Shown in pieces: positions 43,313-52,531 of a stretch of 64,000 bases of DNA (the stretch's first letter is position 1; every line of letters starts with the position of its first letter). Made by a program: the position numbers and the translations under genes. The notes beneath the pieces are model-generated. The model did not search any database. It saw only the letters and a program-made list of their open reading frames with translations, and was not told where the DNA came from. The stretch covers positions 16,615 through 80,614 of the forward strand of contig NZ_DATCQT010000203.1 of NCBI RefSeq assembly GCF_036569345.1, in the 5' to 3' direction. Origin of the DNA: Clostridium_AD sp036569345 (lineage in GTDB: Bacteria > Bacillota > Clostridia > Clostridiales > Clostridiaceae).

Positions 43313-44486
43313 ACCATTGTCCAGCTATACTTGCATCTTTATGGTCGATATCAAATCTTTTACTGTCAAAATAGTCTCCCCCAATTAAAAATGTAGGATC
43401 TACATTGATCCAAGTATTTTCTCCTTCTATATATACTTGATTCCATGCATGGCTAACCCAATTATTTCCATTGAATCCTTGACCAGTAATAATTTTTACT
43501 TTTATATTATTAGCTCTGCACATTGCAACGTAGAGACAAGCGTAATCAAAACATATACCACTTCTCGTATTGAAAGTTGGTATGGCACCTGATTTTACTC
43601 CTAGATCATTATTTAATATTCTATTTGCTTTTACGTCACTATAAGCTATTTTACTTCCTACCCAATTATAAATAGTCCTTGCTTTGTCTCTTGTTCCATT
43701 TTCACCTTGCACCAAGTTAATTGCATACTTATTAATTTCATCATTAGATTGAACTCCTTGGGCAAGCGTAATACCATTATAATAAACGGTGCCTTTTTGC
43801 TTATTTTGTACATTAGGTTCTGAACTTGCAGCTTCTTTTACTACAATTTTAAATGAGTTATTAACAACCTTGGGAAGCTGCTTTGCAAGCTTTGAATTAG
43901 TTAATGGAATAACTACTTCCTTTGATATATAATTGTATACTTGTGATTTTTCCAAATAGCTATTATATTTATCTGTTACATTAAGAAGAGATAGAAAATT
44001 CAATATAAAAGTAATAACAATCACATAACATATGGCTTTTGGCACTTGTGATATAGCACCTACAATTCTATTAAACATACTACTCTTCCGTTTTAAGTTA
44101 TGTTCTATAACATCAAACAAAGGATACAATGTAATACGACTAATAAAAACAATTACAAAATTTATGATACTATAAATTATTAATATTACTAGTGGCATTA
44201 TCAATACGTAAATCATTAATGGCTTACTATTAATAAAATCTATAGCATTTCTCGGAATACTATTATATATACTTTTATACATACCTACATCATGTTGCAA
44301 AAAAACTCTTTTCGTGAAATAAATACCTAAACATAAAGAAATCAAAAAAGAAATACTTTGAAAAACACCCTCTAATGTTCCTTTTAAATGTTGAGACGAA
44401 AATTTATAAATAAACCCTTTAATTATTGGGTAAATAAATAATAATAATAAAATTAAACTTACGGGTTCCCTTAACAATCCTATCAC
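43311..44486 (-). CDS. Membrane protein with extracellular transglutaminase-like domain
   Basis: 391 residues from GTG at 44486, overlapping the recX stop (GTGA). Five or so membrane helices fill residues 8-170 in a CvpA-like arrangement; residues 235-391 hold the transglutaminase core with catalytic Cys in RSGICFDYACLY (about 318), His in WVSHAWNQVYI (about 350) and Asp in WINVDPTF. These domains act as cysteine peptidases or cross-linkers on the outer face. The substrate is not known. The conserved pairing with recX looks like chance of operon structure. Confidence 0.83.
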   Translation of the reverse strand: MIGLLREPVSLILLLLFIYPIIKGFIYKFSSQHLKGTLEGVFQSISFLISLCLGIYFTKRVFLQHDVGMYKSIYNSIPRNAIDFINSKPLMIYVLIMPLVILIIYSIINFVIVFISRITLYPLFDVIEHNLKRKSSMFNRIVGAISQVPKAICYVIVITFILNFLSLLNVTDKYNSYLEKSQVYNYISKEVVIPLTNSKLAKQLPKVVNNSFKIVVKEAASSEPNVQNKQKGTVYYNGITLAQGVQSNDEINKYAINLVQGENGTRDKARTIYNWVGSKIAYSDVKANRILNNDLGVKSGAIPTFNTRSGICFDYACLYVAMCRANNIKVKIITGQGFNGNNWVSHAWNQVYIEGENTWINVDPTFLIGGDYFDSKRFDIDHKDASIAGQW

Positions 44487-45373
44487 CTGCCTTCATTAGT
44501 ATCATCCTCAATGCCCTTAACTAAATCTCTTAATACTTTTTTAATTTGATCCCATTGAAATCCTCTTCTTAAAAGATAGTCCCCAAGCTTTTTATAAAGC
44601 TTTATTTTCTGAGACTCTGACTTAATTAATATATTATATCTTTTACTAGCTATCTCATATATTTTATCATAGACCTCTTCAGCTATATCTTCAGATTGTA
44701 ATTCTTTTTCAAAGGATGAATTTCCTTGCGTGTCATCCACCTTATCATTATTAGTGATTTTACTTAGAACCTCTTTAATTATTTCGTATTCATATCCACT
44801 ACGAGCTAAATAGTCTGCTAATTTTTTATAAAGTTTTATAACATCTTTTTCACTTTTAGATAATGTTATGATTTTATTTTCACCTAACTTTAAAGCTGCT
44901 TGAAACTGCTGCTCGCTAGTTATTGTGTCAAGTCCCTCTTTAATAAGTTCTTTTGGAAGAAACTTTTTTAATAGTGTATACTTAATTTTATTTTTTCCAG
45001 TAGAATTTATTTTTTCTTTTATAAATAGTTCTACAAACCTTTTATCATTAATAAAATCATATTGCTTTAAAAACTCCATTACTCTATCTATAGTTCTAAT
45101 ATCAAATTCTTTTATGGTTAATTTATCCACAACCTGTTTAGCAGATTTAAAACTTCTTTCTAAAAAATGAAGTGCAACATTTTTCCCTTTTATATAATTA
45201 TCTTCATTAACTATATCTTCTAAACTTTCTTTCTCCATGGTTCTACCTTTTGTAATATTGTGGATATAGACAAGTTCAACATCACAAGCAAAAGCATATT
45301 CATTATCCATATAGATGTTAACTCTCTGCTTATTTTTCTTTTGCAACTCAATTTTTGTTATAATGTTACTCAA
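44483..45373 (-). CDS. recX: RecX-family regulator with extra C-terminal repeat
   Basis: 296 residues from TTG at 45373, longer than the usual ~150-270. Residues 1-150 carry standard RecX three-helix repeats (ALHFLERSFKSAKQVVDKL, FLKQYDFINDKRFVELFI). The C-terminal half has two near copies of one unit: IKLYKKLADYLARSGYEYEI (about 182-201) and IKLYKKLGDYLLRRGFQWDQ (about 257-276), separated by an acidic linker. RecX binds RecA filaments and limits strand exchange. The added repeat could lengthen contact along the filament. The gene is coupled to the M16 peptidase gene (2-base gap) and to the next gene (4-base overlap). Confidence 0.85.
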   Translation of the reverse strand: MSNIITKIELQKKNKQRVNIYMDNEYAFACDVELVYIHNITKGRTMEKESLEDIVNEDNYIKGKNVALHFLERSFKSAKQVVDKLTIKEFDIRTIDRVMEFLKQYDFINDKRFVELFIKEKINSTGKNKIKYTLLKKFLPKELIKEGLDTITSEQQFQAALKLGENKIITLSKSEKDVIKLYKKLADYLARSGYEYEIIKEVLSKITNNDKVDDTQGNSSFEKELQSEDIAEEVYDKIYEIASKRYNILIKSESQKIKLYKKLGDYLLRRGFQWDQIKKVLRDLVKGIEDDTNEGR

Positions 45374-45375
45374 TA

Positions 45376-46626
45376 TTACACGCTCATTTCTGGTAGAAAT
45401 ATATGAATAGTTGGTTTTTGTAGAACTTTTCTTGAAACATTATATAAATCTTTACTTTTAACATTCGCCATATTTTTCATATCCTCTGTAAATTGATATA
45501 TATCTTCATTGTCCATAGCTTGATGAATTACATAATTTGAAAGATCTGTAGAGTCCTCTAAGGTTGATGCTATAGCAGTTTTTAATATCTTTCTCATTAG
45601 ATCTATTGTATTATCATCAAAAACTATTTTTTCACTTTCAATGTCCTTAATGGCTGTATCAATTACCTTAATTGCTTCATCTACATTTTTTTCTGCCACC
45701 GATGTATAAATATATAGTATTTTAACATTATTTGAAGTATCTAGATGTGTGTAAACATCATATGATAATCCTCTTTCTTCCCGAAGTTCCCTAAATAATA
45801 TGGAGTTAGCACTTTCCCCAAATTTATAATTTAATATTCTAAGTGCCAATTCTTCATCTTTAGATAGTCCATTAAAAGTATATAAATAAAGTATAGTACT
45901 TTGTTCAATTTCTTTTTTATATGATATTTTTTTTATGAATTGGTGGTGTTCAGCTATTATTTTTTTCTTCTCAAATTCTTTAGGTACCCATACACCAAAA
46001 TACTTTTTCACCATATTAATTATATCCTCATGTTCAAATGGAGATACAATAGATACAAAAGAATTATTGGGAACATAATATTTATTATAGAAATCAACAA
46101 GTTGTTTTCTTGTAATCTTTTTAATTACATTTTCACTACCAATAGTATCCTCTCTAAGTGGACTATATTTAAAAGCGATCTCGTTAACTCTCTGAAAGCT
46201 TAGATCTTCAATATCATCTTTAATTGTTCTAATTTCAGCGAGTATTACGCCTCTTTCCTTTTCAATTTCATTAATTGGAAAGGTTGAATTTAAGAGCATA
46301 TCTCCGAGAAGTGACAGTGAATTCTCCAATTCTTCATTTAAAACTGTAGTACTATATACAGTGCAGTTAAAATCCGTATAGGCATTATATTCTCCACCTA
46401 AATTTTCTAGATCGCTATTTAGTTTTTCATTTGTTCTATCAAGTGTTCCTTTAAAAAGCATGTGCTCTATAAAATGGGCTATCCCCTTTTCATTTTTCTC
46501 TTCAAAAAGTGAACCTATATTTACTCCAGCATGAACTGCTGCAATTTGACTATCCTTTTTAATAGTAATAAGTTTAATTCCATTACTAAGCGACGTTTGT
46601 TTTGTATTAAAAATTTCTTTACTCAT
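45376..46626 (-). CDS. M16 family zinc peptidase
   Basis: 416 residues. Inverted zinc motif HFIEH (51-55) with the distal Glu in ILAEIRTIKDD (about 130), then the second inactive half (about 190-416) with the ELREERGLSYDVYTH block near 300. Typical of the YmxG/PqqL-like processing peptidases of Firmicutes. The length and full HxxEH argue for an active enzyme. It is cytoplasmic (no signal). First gene of the M16-recX-transglutaminase unit. Confidence 0.9.
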   Translation of the reverse strand: MSKEIFNTKQTSLSNGIKLITIKKDSQIAAVHAGVNIGSLFEEKNEKGIAHFIEHMLFKGTLDRTNEKLNSDLENLGGEYNAYTDFNCTVYSTTVLNEELENSLSLLGDMLLNSTFPINEIEKERGVILAEIRTIKDDIEDLSFQRVNEIAFKYSPLREDTIGSENVIKKITRKQLVDFYNKYYVPNNSFVSIVSPFEHEDIINMVKKYFGVWVPKEFEKKKIIAEHHQFIKKISYKKEIEQSTILYLYTFNGLSKDEELALRILNYKFGESANSILFRELREERGLSYDVYTHLDTSNNVKILYIYTSVAEKNVDEAIKVIDTAIKDIESEKIVFDDNTIDLMRKILKTAIASTLEDSTDLSNYVIHQAMDNEDIYQFTEDMKNMANVKSKDLYNVSRKVLQKPTIHIFLPEMSV

Positions 46627-46869
46627 TATAATCTCCTTTAACCAAATACTGTGTTATTACAATAATATAGCTTCTTTAAATAGTTGGAGTACATTAAATG
46701 ATACGCATTCATAAAAAACAAAAGCATATATAGTTTAACTATATCATACTTTTAACTAATTTAGACTATATTCCTTTAAAACTAGCGTCTATTTCCCATT
46801 TTATAAAGAAAATCTATTGACTAATAACGAAATATATAGTAAAATAAAGATTCGAGTCAAATACTCATA

Positions 46870-46911
46870 GACAGTTCGCAACCATCCTGTCTTAAAATAA
46901 AACTATGGAGG
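46870..46911 (+). promoter_or_regulatory. PreQ1-I riboswitch upstream of queT
   Basis: P1 stem GACAG/CTGTC (46870-46874 with 46887-46891) encloses TTCGCAACCATC, which resembles the TCGCA...ACC loop of class I preQ1 aptamers such as that of Thermoanaerobacter. An A-rich strand TTAAAATAAAAC follows, and CCAT in the loop can pair with ATGG (46905-46908), which overlaps the GGAGG ribosome site. Ligand binding would form this H-type pseudoknot and block translation. Downstream gene identity (queT) supports the call. Confidence 0.85.
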
Positions 46912-46918
46912 CACAAAA

Positions 46919-47443
46919 ATGAATATTAAATTAAATGAAGGAACTATGTCTGTAAAAATACGAACGATCGTTTTTGCAGCAATGGTGGCTGCTATTTATG
47001 CAGCTTTAACTCTAAGCTTATCTTTTTTCAGCTTTGGAGTTATTCAATATCGTATTGCTGAAGGACTTACTATATTACCTTATTTTGCATCCTTTTCTAT
47101 TCCCGGATTGCTAATTGGTTGTATAGTTTCAAATATCATAAGTCCACTAGGTATTCCGGATATGGTTTTCGGTTCCCTTGCAACACTTATAGCCGCGATT
47201 ATAACTTACTATATTGGTAAAAGCAAACTTAAATTCAAGCGAATACTTGCTCCATTACCGGCTGTAGTAGTTAATGCCATTGTTATTGGCATACTGTTAA
47301 AGCTTTTATATGTTAAGGACATGCCCCTTTTAGTTTGTATGCTGCAAGTTGCATGGGGAGAATTAGTCTGCTGTTATGGAATTGGATTACCTCTTATTTA
47401 TATTATTGAGAAGAACTCAATTTTGAGGAACTTTTTTAAATGA
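46919..47443 (+). CDS. queT: QueT family queuosine precursor transporter (ECF S-component)
   Basis: 174 residues with five to six membrane helices. FAAMVAAIYAALTLSLSFFSFGVIQYRIAEGLTILPYF near the start is the QueT hallmark, followed by LLIGCIVSNIISPLGIPDMVFGSLATLIAA. QueT is the substrate-binding subunit of an energy-coupling-factor transporter for preQ0/preQ1-type precursors. GGAGG lies seven bases before the ATG and forms part of a preQ1-I riboswitch. The general ECF module is not in this window. Confidence 0.93.
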   Translation: MNIKLNEGTMSVKIRTIVFAAMVAAIYAALTLSLSFFSFGVIQYRIAEGLTILPYFASFSIPGLLIGCIVSNIISPLGIPDMVFGSLATLIAAIITYYIGKSKLKFKRILAPLPAVVVNAIVIGILLKLLYVKDMPLLVCMLQVAWGELVCCYGIGLPLIYIIEKNSILRNFFK

Positions 47444-47455
47444 TTAAATAATTAT

Positions 47456-47482
47456 AAAAAAGCAATTTAAACTTGCTTTTTA
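47456..47482 (+). terminator. Terminator after queT
   Basis: AAAAAGCAA/TTGCTTTTT (47456-47464 with 47473-47481), eight-base loop. Confidence 0.82.
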
Positions 47483-47566
47483 GTTTAATATTTATTCTTT
47501 TGTATATACTGTATCAATAATAAAGATGTATTTGATATTTATGAAAAGAAAGAGGAATTTTAATTA

Positions 47567-49141
47567 ATGGAAAAAATTACATTTAATGAACTAGGACTAA
47601 ACGAATCCGTACTCCACGCAATAACAGATTTGAAATTTGAATATCCATCAGACATCCAAGCAAAGGCTATTCCAGTAGTATTAGAGGGTTTTGATATTAT
47701 AGGTCAGGCTCAAACAGGAACTGGTAAAACATTAGCTTTTGGTGCACCTATTTTAAGTTTAATGGAAAAATCAAACGGTAAAGTGCAAGCAATAATAATG
47801 TCTCCAACAAGAGAACTTGCTGTTCAAGTTGCCGAAGAACTTTCACGTATTGCAAAACATGAAAGAATTAAGATATTACCAATCTATGGTGGTCAATCTA
47901 TCGATAGACAAATATCCGCTTTAAAAAGAGGAGTAGATATCGTAGTTGGAACTCCTGGAAGATTGCTAGACCATATTAGAAAAGGTACTTTGAAATTAGC
48001 AAATGCTAAATTCCTTGTTTTAGATGAAGCTGACGAAATGTTAAACATGGGCTTTATTGAAGACATTGAATCTATCATAAGTAACTTAAGCGCTGATAGA
48101 CAAACTTTACTTTTCTCAGCTACTATGCCAAGAGCTATTAAGATATTATCAAAAAAATATATGCATCCTGAAACAAAGATTATTGCAATAGAAAAGAAAT
48201 CTTTAACTGTTTCTAAGACTGAGCAATATTATTATGAAGTAAATCAGAAAAATAAATTTGAATCATTATGCAGAATTCTTGATGTTGATGCTCCTAAGAC
48301 TTGTATACTCTTCTGTAAAACTAAGAAGGGCGTAGATGAGTTAGTTGATGCATTACAACCTAGAGGTTATACTGTAGAAGGTATGCACGGAGACATGAAA
48401 CAAAGTCAAAGAATGAACACTCTAAAAAAATTCAAAGATGGTAATTTGAACTACTTAATTGCAACAGATGTAGCTGCAAGAGGAATAGACGTAGAAAATG
48501 TAACTCATGTAATAAACTATGATTTACCACAAGATAGTGAATCATATATTCATAGAATTGGAAGAACTGGTAGAGCTGGTAAAGAAGGTACAGCTTACAG
48601 TCTTATTACAAGAAGAGAAGCATCTGCTATAAGACAAATTGAACGTGATACTAAAAGCGTAATTGTTAAAAAAAGCGTTCCTAGTATAACAGATATTTTC
48701 GCAGCAAAATCAGAAACTATTATAGATCAAATAAAGTTAGTTCTAAAAGAAAATTTATATGAGAACTTTCTTCCACTTGGAAAAGACCTTATAAAAGAAT
48801 TTGGTGATGAAGATGTAGCTGCTTCATTAATAAAAATTATATTTGATAAAGAAGTTAACTATAACTATGCAGATGATTCTACAACAACAACATCAACAGA
48901 TAGTGTTAGACTATTCTTATCTATAGGACGTATGGATGAAGTTATGACTAAAGATATTATATCTTTCCTATGCGAAACTGCTAATATTAATAAAAACGAG
49001 CTTGGTCGTATTGATATTTTAGATAAATTCTCTTTCTTAGATGTACCTGCAAACTTAGTTGATTCTATTTTAAACAATAGTTCAGGTAAGAAGTTAAACA
49101 GTAGAAGAGTAAATATCGAAGTAGCTAAATCTAGAAGATAA
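47567..49141 (+). CDS. DEAD-box RNA helicase with C-terminal DbpA-type RNA-binding domain
   Basis: 524 residues. Q motif (FNELGLNESVLHAITDLKFEYPSDIQ), Walker A AQTGTGKT (about 48-55), PTRELA, TPGRLLDH, DEAD (about 153), SAT, and HRIGRTGRAG (about 329). The C-terminal domain (about 448-522: VRLFLSIGRMDEVMTKDIISFL then RIDILDKFSFLDVP) matches the DbpA/YxiN RNA recognition domain, which in known members targets hairpin 92 of 23S rRNA. It is likely to act in 50S assembly or cold adaptation. Monocistronic between two terminators. Confidence 0.93.
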   Translation: MEKITFNELGLNESVLHAITDLKFEYPSDIQAKAIPVVLEGFDIIGQAQTGTGKTLAFGAPILSLMEKSNGKVQAIIMSPTRELAVQVAEELSRIAKHERIKILPIYGGQSIDRQISALKRGVDIVVGTPGRLLDHIRKGTLKLANAKFLVLDEADEMLNMGFIEDIESIISNLSADRQTLLFSATMPRAIKILSKKYMHPETKIIAIEKKSLTVSKTEQYYYEVNQKNKFESLCRILDVDAPKTCILFCKTKKGVDELVDALQPRGYTVEGMHGDMKQSQRMNTLKKFKDGNLNYLIATDVAARGIDVENVTHVINYDLPQDSESYIHRIGRTGRAGKEGTAYSLITRREASAIRQIERDTKSVIVKKSVPSITDIFAAKSETIIDQIKLVLKENLYENFLPLGKDLIKEFGDEDVAASLIKIIFDKEVNYNYADDSTTTTSTDSVRLFLSIGRMDEVMTKDIISFLCETANINKNELGRIDILDKFSFLDVPANLVDSILNNSSGKKLNSRRVNIEVAKSRR

Positions 49142-49153
49142 ATTTTTTAAATC

Positions 49154-49188
49154 AAAAAGAGCACTTATAAAAAGTGCTCTTTTTTTTA
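49154..49188 (+). terminator. Terminator after the DEAD-box helicase gene
   Basis: AAAAGAGCACTT/AAGTGCTCTTTT around 49156-49183 with a short AT loop and a long T-run. Confidence 0.9.
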
Positions 49189-49270
49189 TATAAATTTTAA
49201 ATCGTAATTCTAACTATTTTTAATTATGTTATCCCCCTTTTTAACATACACTATATATGGGGTGATAATT

Positions 49271-49354
49271 GTGAATAAATTCAGAAAATTACTTTATACA
49301 TTAACTTTTATTCTATTAATTGAGATATGTCTAATATATATAGTATACAAATAA
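49271..49354 (+). CDS. Candidate 27-residue hydrophobic peptide
   Basis: GTG start preceded by GGGGTGA (49260-49266). The translation is a basic start (MNKFRKLL) followed by one strongly hydrophobic segment (YTLTFILLIEICLIYIVY) and a terminal Lys, the profile of a single-span membrane peptide. A weak hairpin AAATAAG/CTTATTT (49349-49370) with T-run follows directly. Such size and profile occur in small regulatory membrane peptides and type I toxins; no antisense RNA was identified. Coding status is uncertain. Confidence 0.4.
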   Translation: MNKFRKLLYTLTFILLIEICLIYIVYK

Positions 49355-49433
49355 GTTTTTTTCTTATTTTTTATAATAATATCATAGCTTTATATATTTC
49401 ATACCCCAAACAAATCAATCACTTTTTAATCAT

Positions 49434-49994
49434 TTAATTTAAATATTTTAACTCAATTCTGTTTAACTTTAACCATTCCCGTGCAAATTGATCTATGCAG
49501 CTATCTTCATACTTATACCAACCATTTGCTACCCCTTGATTTACTTCATTTACTTCATTTTCATCTGTTTCACTTGCATTTGTTTCACAAGTCTCTATTT
49601 CATTTTCCTTATCCATTATAATATGTTTAAAACTTTTTAAAGGTTCCGTGCTTTTTATTGCTTCATTTAATTCTAATTTCAATTCTGGATTACTTGTAAT
49701 ACTCTTAACATATTTTTTCATTATTTTTATATAAAAATCTTCATCTATTAGAGGCATGCTCAAATATCTGTTTACCTCATCATCGTTAATAAGTATTGCG
49801 ATGTTTACAAACTCTTTTAGCCAATTGTCAAATGTGTCTTCCTTTAAAGTTCCATTTTCTAAGGCTAAACTTACTTCTGTGGGAATATATATAACCTCAC
49901 CAGTAACTGTGTCCAGAAAACTTTTACCTAAATTGTCATCAACATGCGAAATTGTTTCTATAAGTGCTTCCATATCAATTTTTACTAAATTCAA
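49434..49994 (-). CDS. UPF0158 family protein
   Basis: 186 residues from TTG at 49994, seven bases after GAGGAGG. The N-terminal part (VKIDMEALIETISHVDDNLGKSFLDTVTGEVIYIP) matches UPF0158, in which a short domain precedes an LDxxTGEVxxIP strand. A Glu/Asn/Thr-rich linker (about 140-160) leads to a final YKYEDSCIDQFAREWLKLN helix, also characteristic. Cytoplasmic, function unknown. Confidence 0.75.
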   Translation of the reverse strand: MNLVKIDMEALIETISHVDDNLGKSFLDTVTGEVIYIPTEVSLALENGTLKEDTFDNWLKEFVNIAILINDDEVNRYLSMPLIDEDFYIKIMKKYVKSITSNPELKLELNEAIKSTEPLKSFKHIIMDKENEIETCETNASETDENEVNEVNQGVANGWYKYEDSCIDQFAREWLKLNRIELKYLN

Positions 49995-50059
49995 AACGTT
50001 TCCTCCTCTAGCTATTAAAATAACCAATTAATAAATATTATTTATTATATTTAAAATAA

Positions 50060-50090
50060 AAACCAATAAACCGCCGCGGTTTATTGGTCT
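50060..50090 (-). terminator. Terminator after the first DUF1292 gene
   Basis: ACCAATAAACCG/CGGTTTATTGGT, 12-bp arms (50062-50073 with 50077-50088) and a three-base loop, followed by TTTTT on the minus strand. Confidence 0.9.
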
Positions 50091-50096
50091 ATTTAT

Positions 50097-50339
50097 TTAT
50101 TCTTCAAAAGTTGATTCGTATTCTTCTAATACTTTTTCGAATTCTTCTTCATCTTCTACTGCAATATACTGCTCTTTGCCTTCTACAAGTTCTATTTTAT
50201 AAACAAAAGCATCCTCTTCTTCTCCTATTGGAGCTAATAAAGCATATTTATTTTCATCTAATTCAACGATTTCGATTAATTCAAAATCAACCTTTTCTCC
50301 ATCTTCATCTAACATTGTTATAATTTTATTTTCTTCCAT
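50097..50339 (-). CDS. DUF1292 (YrzB-like) small acidic protein
   Basis: 80 residues from the ATG at 50339 (AAAGGAG upstream). KIITMLDEDGEKVDFELIEIVELDENKYALLAPIGEEEDAFVYKI is the DUF1292 core, and the C-terminus is strongly acidic. Bacillus homolog YrzB follows yrrK/yrrL; the function is unknown. A paralog lies at 53710-53946. A strong terminator follows. Confidence 0.9.
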   Translation of the reverse strand: MEENKIITMLDEDGEKVDFELIEIVELDENKYALLAPIGEEEDAFVYKIELVEGKEQYIAVEDEEEFEKVLEEYESTFEE

Positions 50340-50475
50340 AACCATTCTCCTTTCAAACTTAATAACCACATTATACCGTTATTTTATCCACTATGTCTAT
50401 ATAAAAATATATATTTAAATCATATTATTCACTTAAAGTACGTTACATTATACCTACATCAATTTATAAATTAAT

Positions 50476-51465
50476 TTATTTACTATATCCGTAAATTCCC
50501 CTTACAGAAACTTCACCTGAAACAATATGTTCTACAATACCCTTAGAATTCTCAACGACTAATTCTCCTTGATCACTTATATCTATGGCTTTGGCTATTG
50601 TTACTTTTTCCCTATTAATTAATTGAATTTCTTTACCTATAAGTATGGAATTTTTTCTACAGATTTCAATGGTTTGTTTTATATTTCCATTTTCCACAAA
50701 ACCCATATACAACTCTTCAAAAATATTTAATATACTAGCAAGCAAAAGTTTCCTATTTATATACTTACCACTTTCAAGTTTAATAGACGTAGCCATATCT
50801 TTTAGTTCTTCTGGTATATCTTCTTTTTCTAGATTTACATTTATTCCAATTCCCATCACTAGATAATTAATATGATCTATTTCTCCACTCATCTCCGTTA
50901 ATATACCACATACTTTTTTACTATTAAGCAATATATCGTTAGGCCACTTAATACCAGTTTTAATTCCCATCTTAAGTAAAGCCTTATGAACTGCAGCCGC
51001 CCCAATAAGTGTTATTTGTGATACGTTTTGCGTTATTATATTTGGTCTGAGTATTATTGACATCCATATACCCTTATATTTTGGAGATACCCAATTTCTT
51101 CCTAGGCGCCCACGTCCTAAGGTTTGTTCTTCACTTATTATAACCGTGCCATGTTCCTCATTTTTCTCCGCTAGTTCTTTAGCTTTAGAATTAGTTGAAC
51201 CTATAGAATCACAGTATACAATATTTCTACCTATGTACTTTGTATTTAAAAAATCTTTAATTTCCTCAAAGGTAAGTATATCTGGCGAGGAGGTTATTCT
51301 ATAACCCCTTCTTGAAATTGCTTCAATTTCATATCCATCCTCTTTAATTATATTTATATATTTCCATATAGCAGCACGACTAACTCCTAAATTTTCACTG
51401 ATTTTTTGACCAGACACAAAATTTTCTCCACTATCCTTAAGCAGCTTAAGAATTTTTTCCTTCAT
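50476..51465 (-). CDS. birA: Biotin-protein ligase and biotin repressor
   Basis: 329 residues from the ATG at 51465. N-terminal winged helix (about 15-60, GQKISENLGVSRAAIWKYI) makes it the bifunctional type that also represses biotin genes. The ligase core has SIGSTNSKAKELA, EEQTLGRGRLGRNWVSP (biotinyl-AMP loop, about 112-128), GIKWPNDILLNSKKVCGIL (catalytic Lys) and a C-terminal SH3-like domain. It attaches biotin to carboxylase carrier proteins. No biotin operon is in this window. Confidence 0.95.
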   Translation of the reverse strand: MKEKILKLLKDSGENFVSGQKISENLGVSRAAIWKYINIIKEDGYEIEAISRRGYRITSSPDILTFEEIKDFLNTKYIGRNIVYCDSIGSTNSKAKELAEKNEEHGTVIISEEQTLGRGRLGRNWVSPKYKGIWMSIILRPNIITQNVSQITLIGAAAVHKALLKMGIKTGIKWPNDILLNSKKVCGILTEMSGEIDHINYLVMGIGINVNLEKEDIPEELKDMATSIKLESGKYINRKLLLASILNIFEELYMGFVENGNIKQTIEICRKNSILIGKEIQLINREKVTIAKAIDISDQGELVVENSKGIVEHIVSGEVSVRGIYGYSK

Positions 51466-51521
51466 AATATTCACACCCTTTGTTTATCTTAACAAATTCT
51501 ACGTAAGGTAATCTAATAATT

Positions 51522-52391
51522 TTACAATCTCCTAGATTCCTCTTTTTTATAAATACGTTTACCATTTAATGCGAGGTCGATATCCTTTAATAACTGGTTT
51601 TTATCTCTTGGTAATGTCCCCGCTAAAGGCACATAATTAGAAGCATGATTACTCCTAAAAATACAGTTAGTAACATCTACATTTTCTAGAAACTCTCTTG
51701 TCTCTTGCATTATTTGCTTTGAGGTTAGTATATTAAAAATGCCGTTTTGTACATCTTCGTGCATTAGTGTTCCTCTCTCTAACATTAAAGTTAAGAGCCC
51801 CACATAATCTGGGTTTATAGCACTTATTACTTTCGCAGATTCTATAACATGTTCCTTAATTTTTTCTGTGCCACCTATACCTGAAATAAGGGTAGTCGAT
51901 AACTTTATTCCACTTTCTTTAACCTTGCGACCTGCCATAATCATTTCCTCTGCAGTTACGCCCTTATTTATACTTTTTAATATTTCATTGCTTCCTGATT
52001 CAACCCCTAGGTATATAATTCCAATACCAAATTCTTTAAGTTCTCTAAGTTCTTCTAAAGTTTTTCTTAAAATATCATTTGGAGTAGCATAAATCCCCAC
52101 GCGCACGCACTCAGGAAATAATTCTTTTATTTTCAATAAAATTAATTTCAATTTTTCAGTTTGGAGGACCAATGCATCTCCATCTGCTAGAAATATTTTT
52201 TTAACTATCCCATATGTTAATTTAGCATGCTGCAAATCTAACATAATATCTGACAAATCGCGTATTCTAAACTTCTTTTCTTTAAACATATTACAAAATG
52301 TACACCCATTATGTGAGCAACCAATTGTAACCTGCACTATCAAGCTATAAGCCTCACTAGGCGGCCTATATACTATTCCCTCATACCTCAC
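51522..52391 (-). CDS. Radical SAM protein
   Basis: 289 residues from GTG at 52391, nine bases after GGAG (a TTG 15 bases earlier lacks a ribosome site). The cluster motif is GCSHNGCTFCNMF near residue 24-36, with CX4CX2C spacing rather than the usual CX3CX2C; other radical SAM proteins of the YRPPSEA family share this spacing. IFLADGDALVL, IYLGVESGSNEILKSINKG and a C-terminal FRSNHASNYVPLAGTLPRDK block match this family. The reaction is unknown. Confidence 0.85.
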   Translation of the reverse strand: MRYEGIVYRPPSEAYSLIVQVTIGCSHNGCTFCNMFKEKKFRIRDLSDIMLDLQHAKLTYGIVKKIFLADGDALVLQTEKLKLILLKIKELFPECVRVGIYATPNDILRKTLEELRELKEFGIGIIYLGVESGSNEILKSINKGVTAEEMIMAGRKVKESGIKLSTTLISGIGGTEKIKEHVIESAKVISAINPDYVGLLTLMLERGTLMHEDVQNGIFNILTSKQIMQETREFLENVDVTNCIFRSNHASNYVPLAGTLPRDKNQLLKDIDLALNGKRIYKKEESRRL

Positions 52392-52531
52392 TTCAATCAT
52401 CTCCAACTACGTAAATTTTCTAGATATTATTAGTTCCATACTCATTTAGTATAACATGCCCCTTGTAAAAAAATAAAGTATCTATATATATTCAATAGAT
52501 ATCTTTTGGTTGTTTTTGAAATTTAACATTT

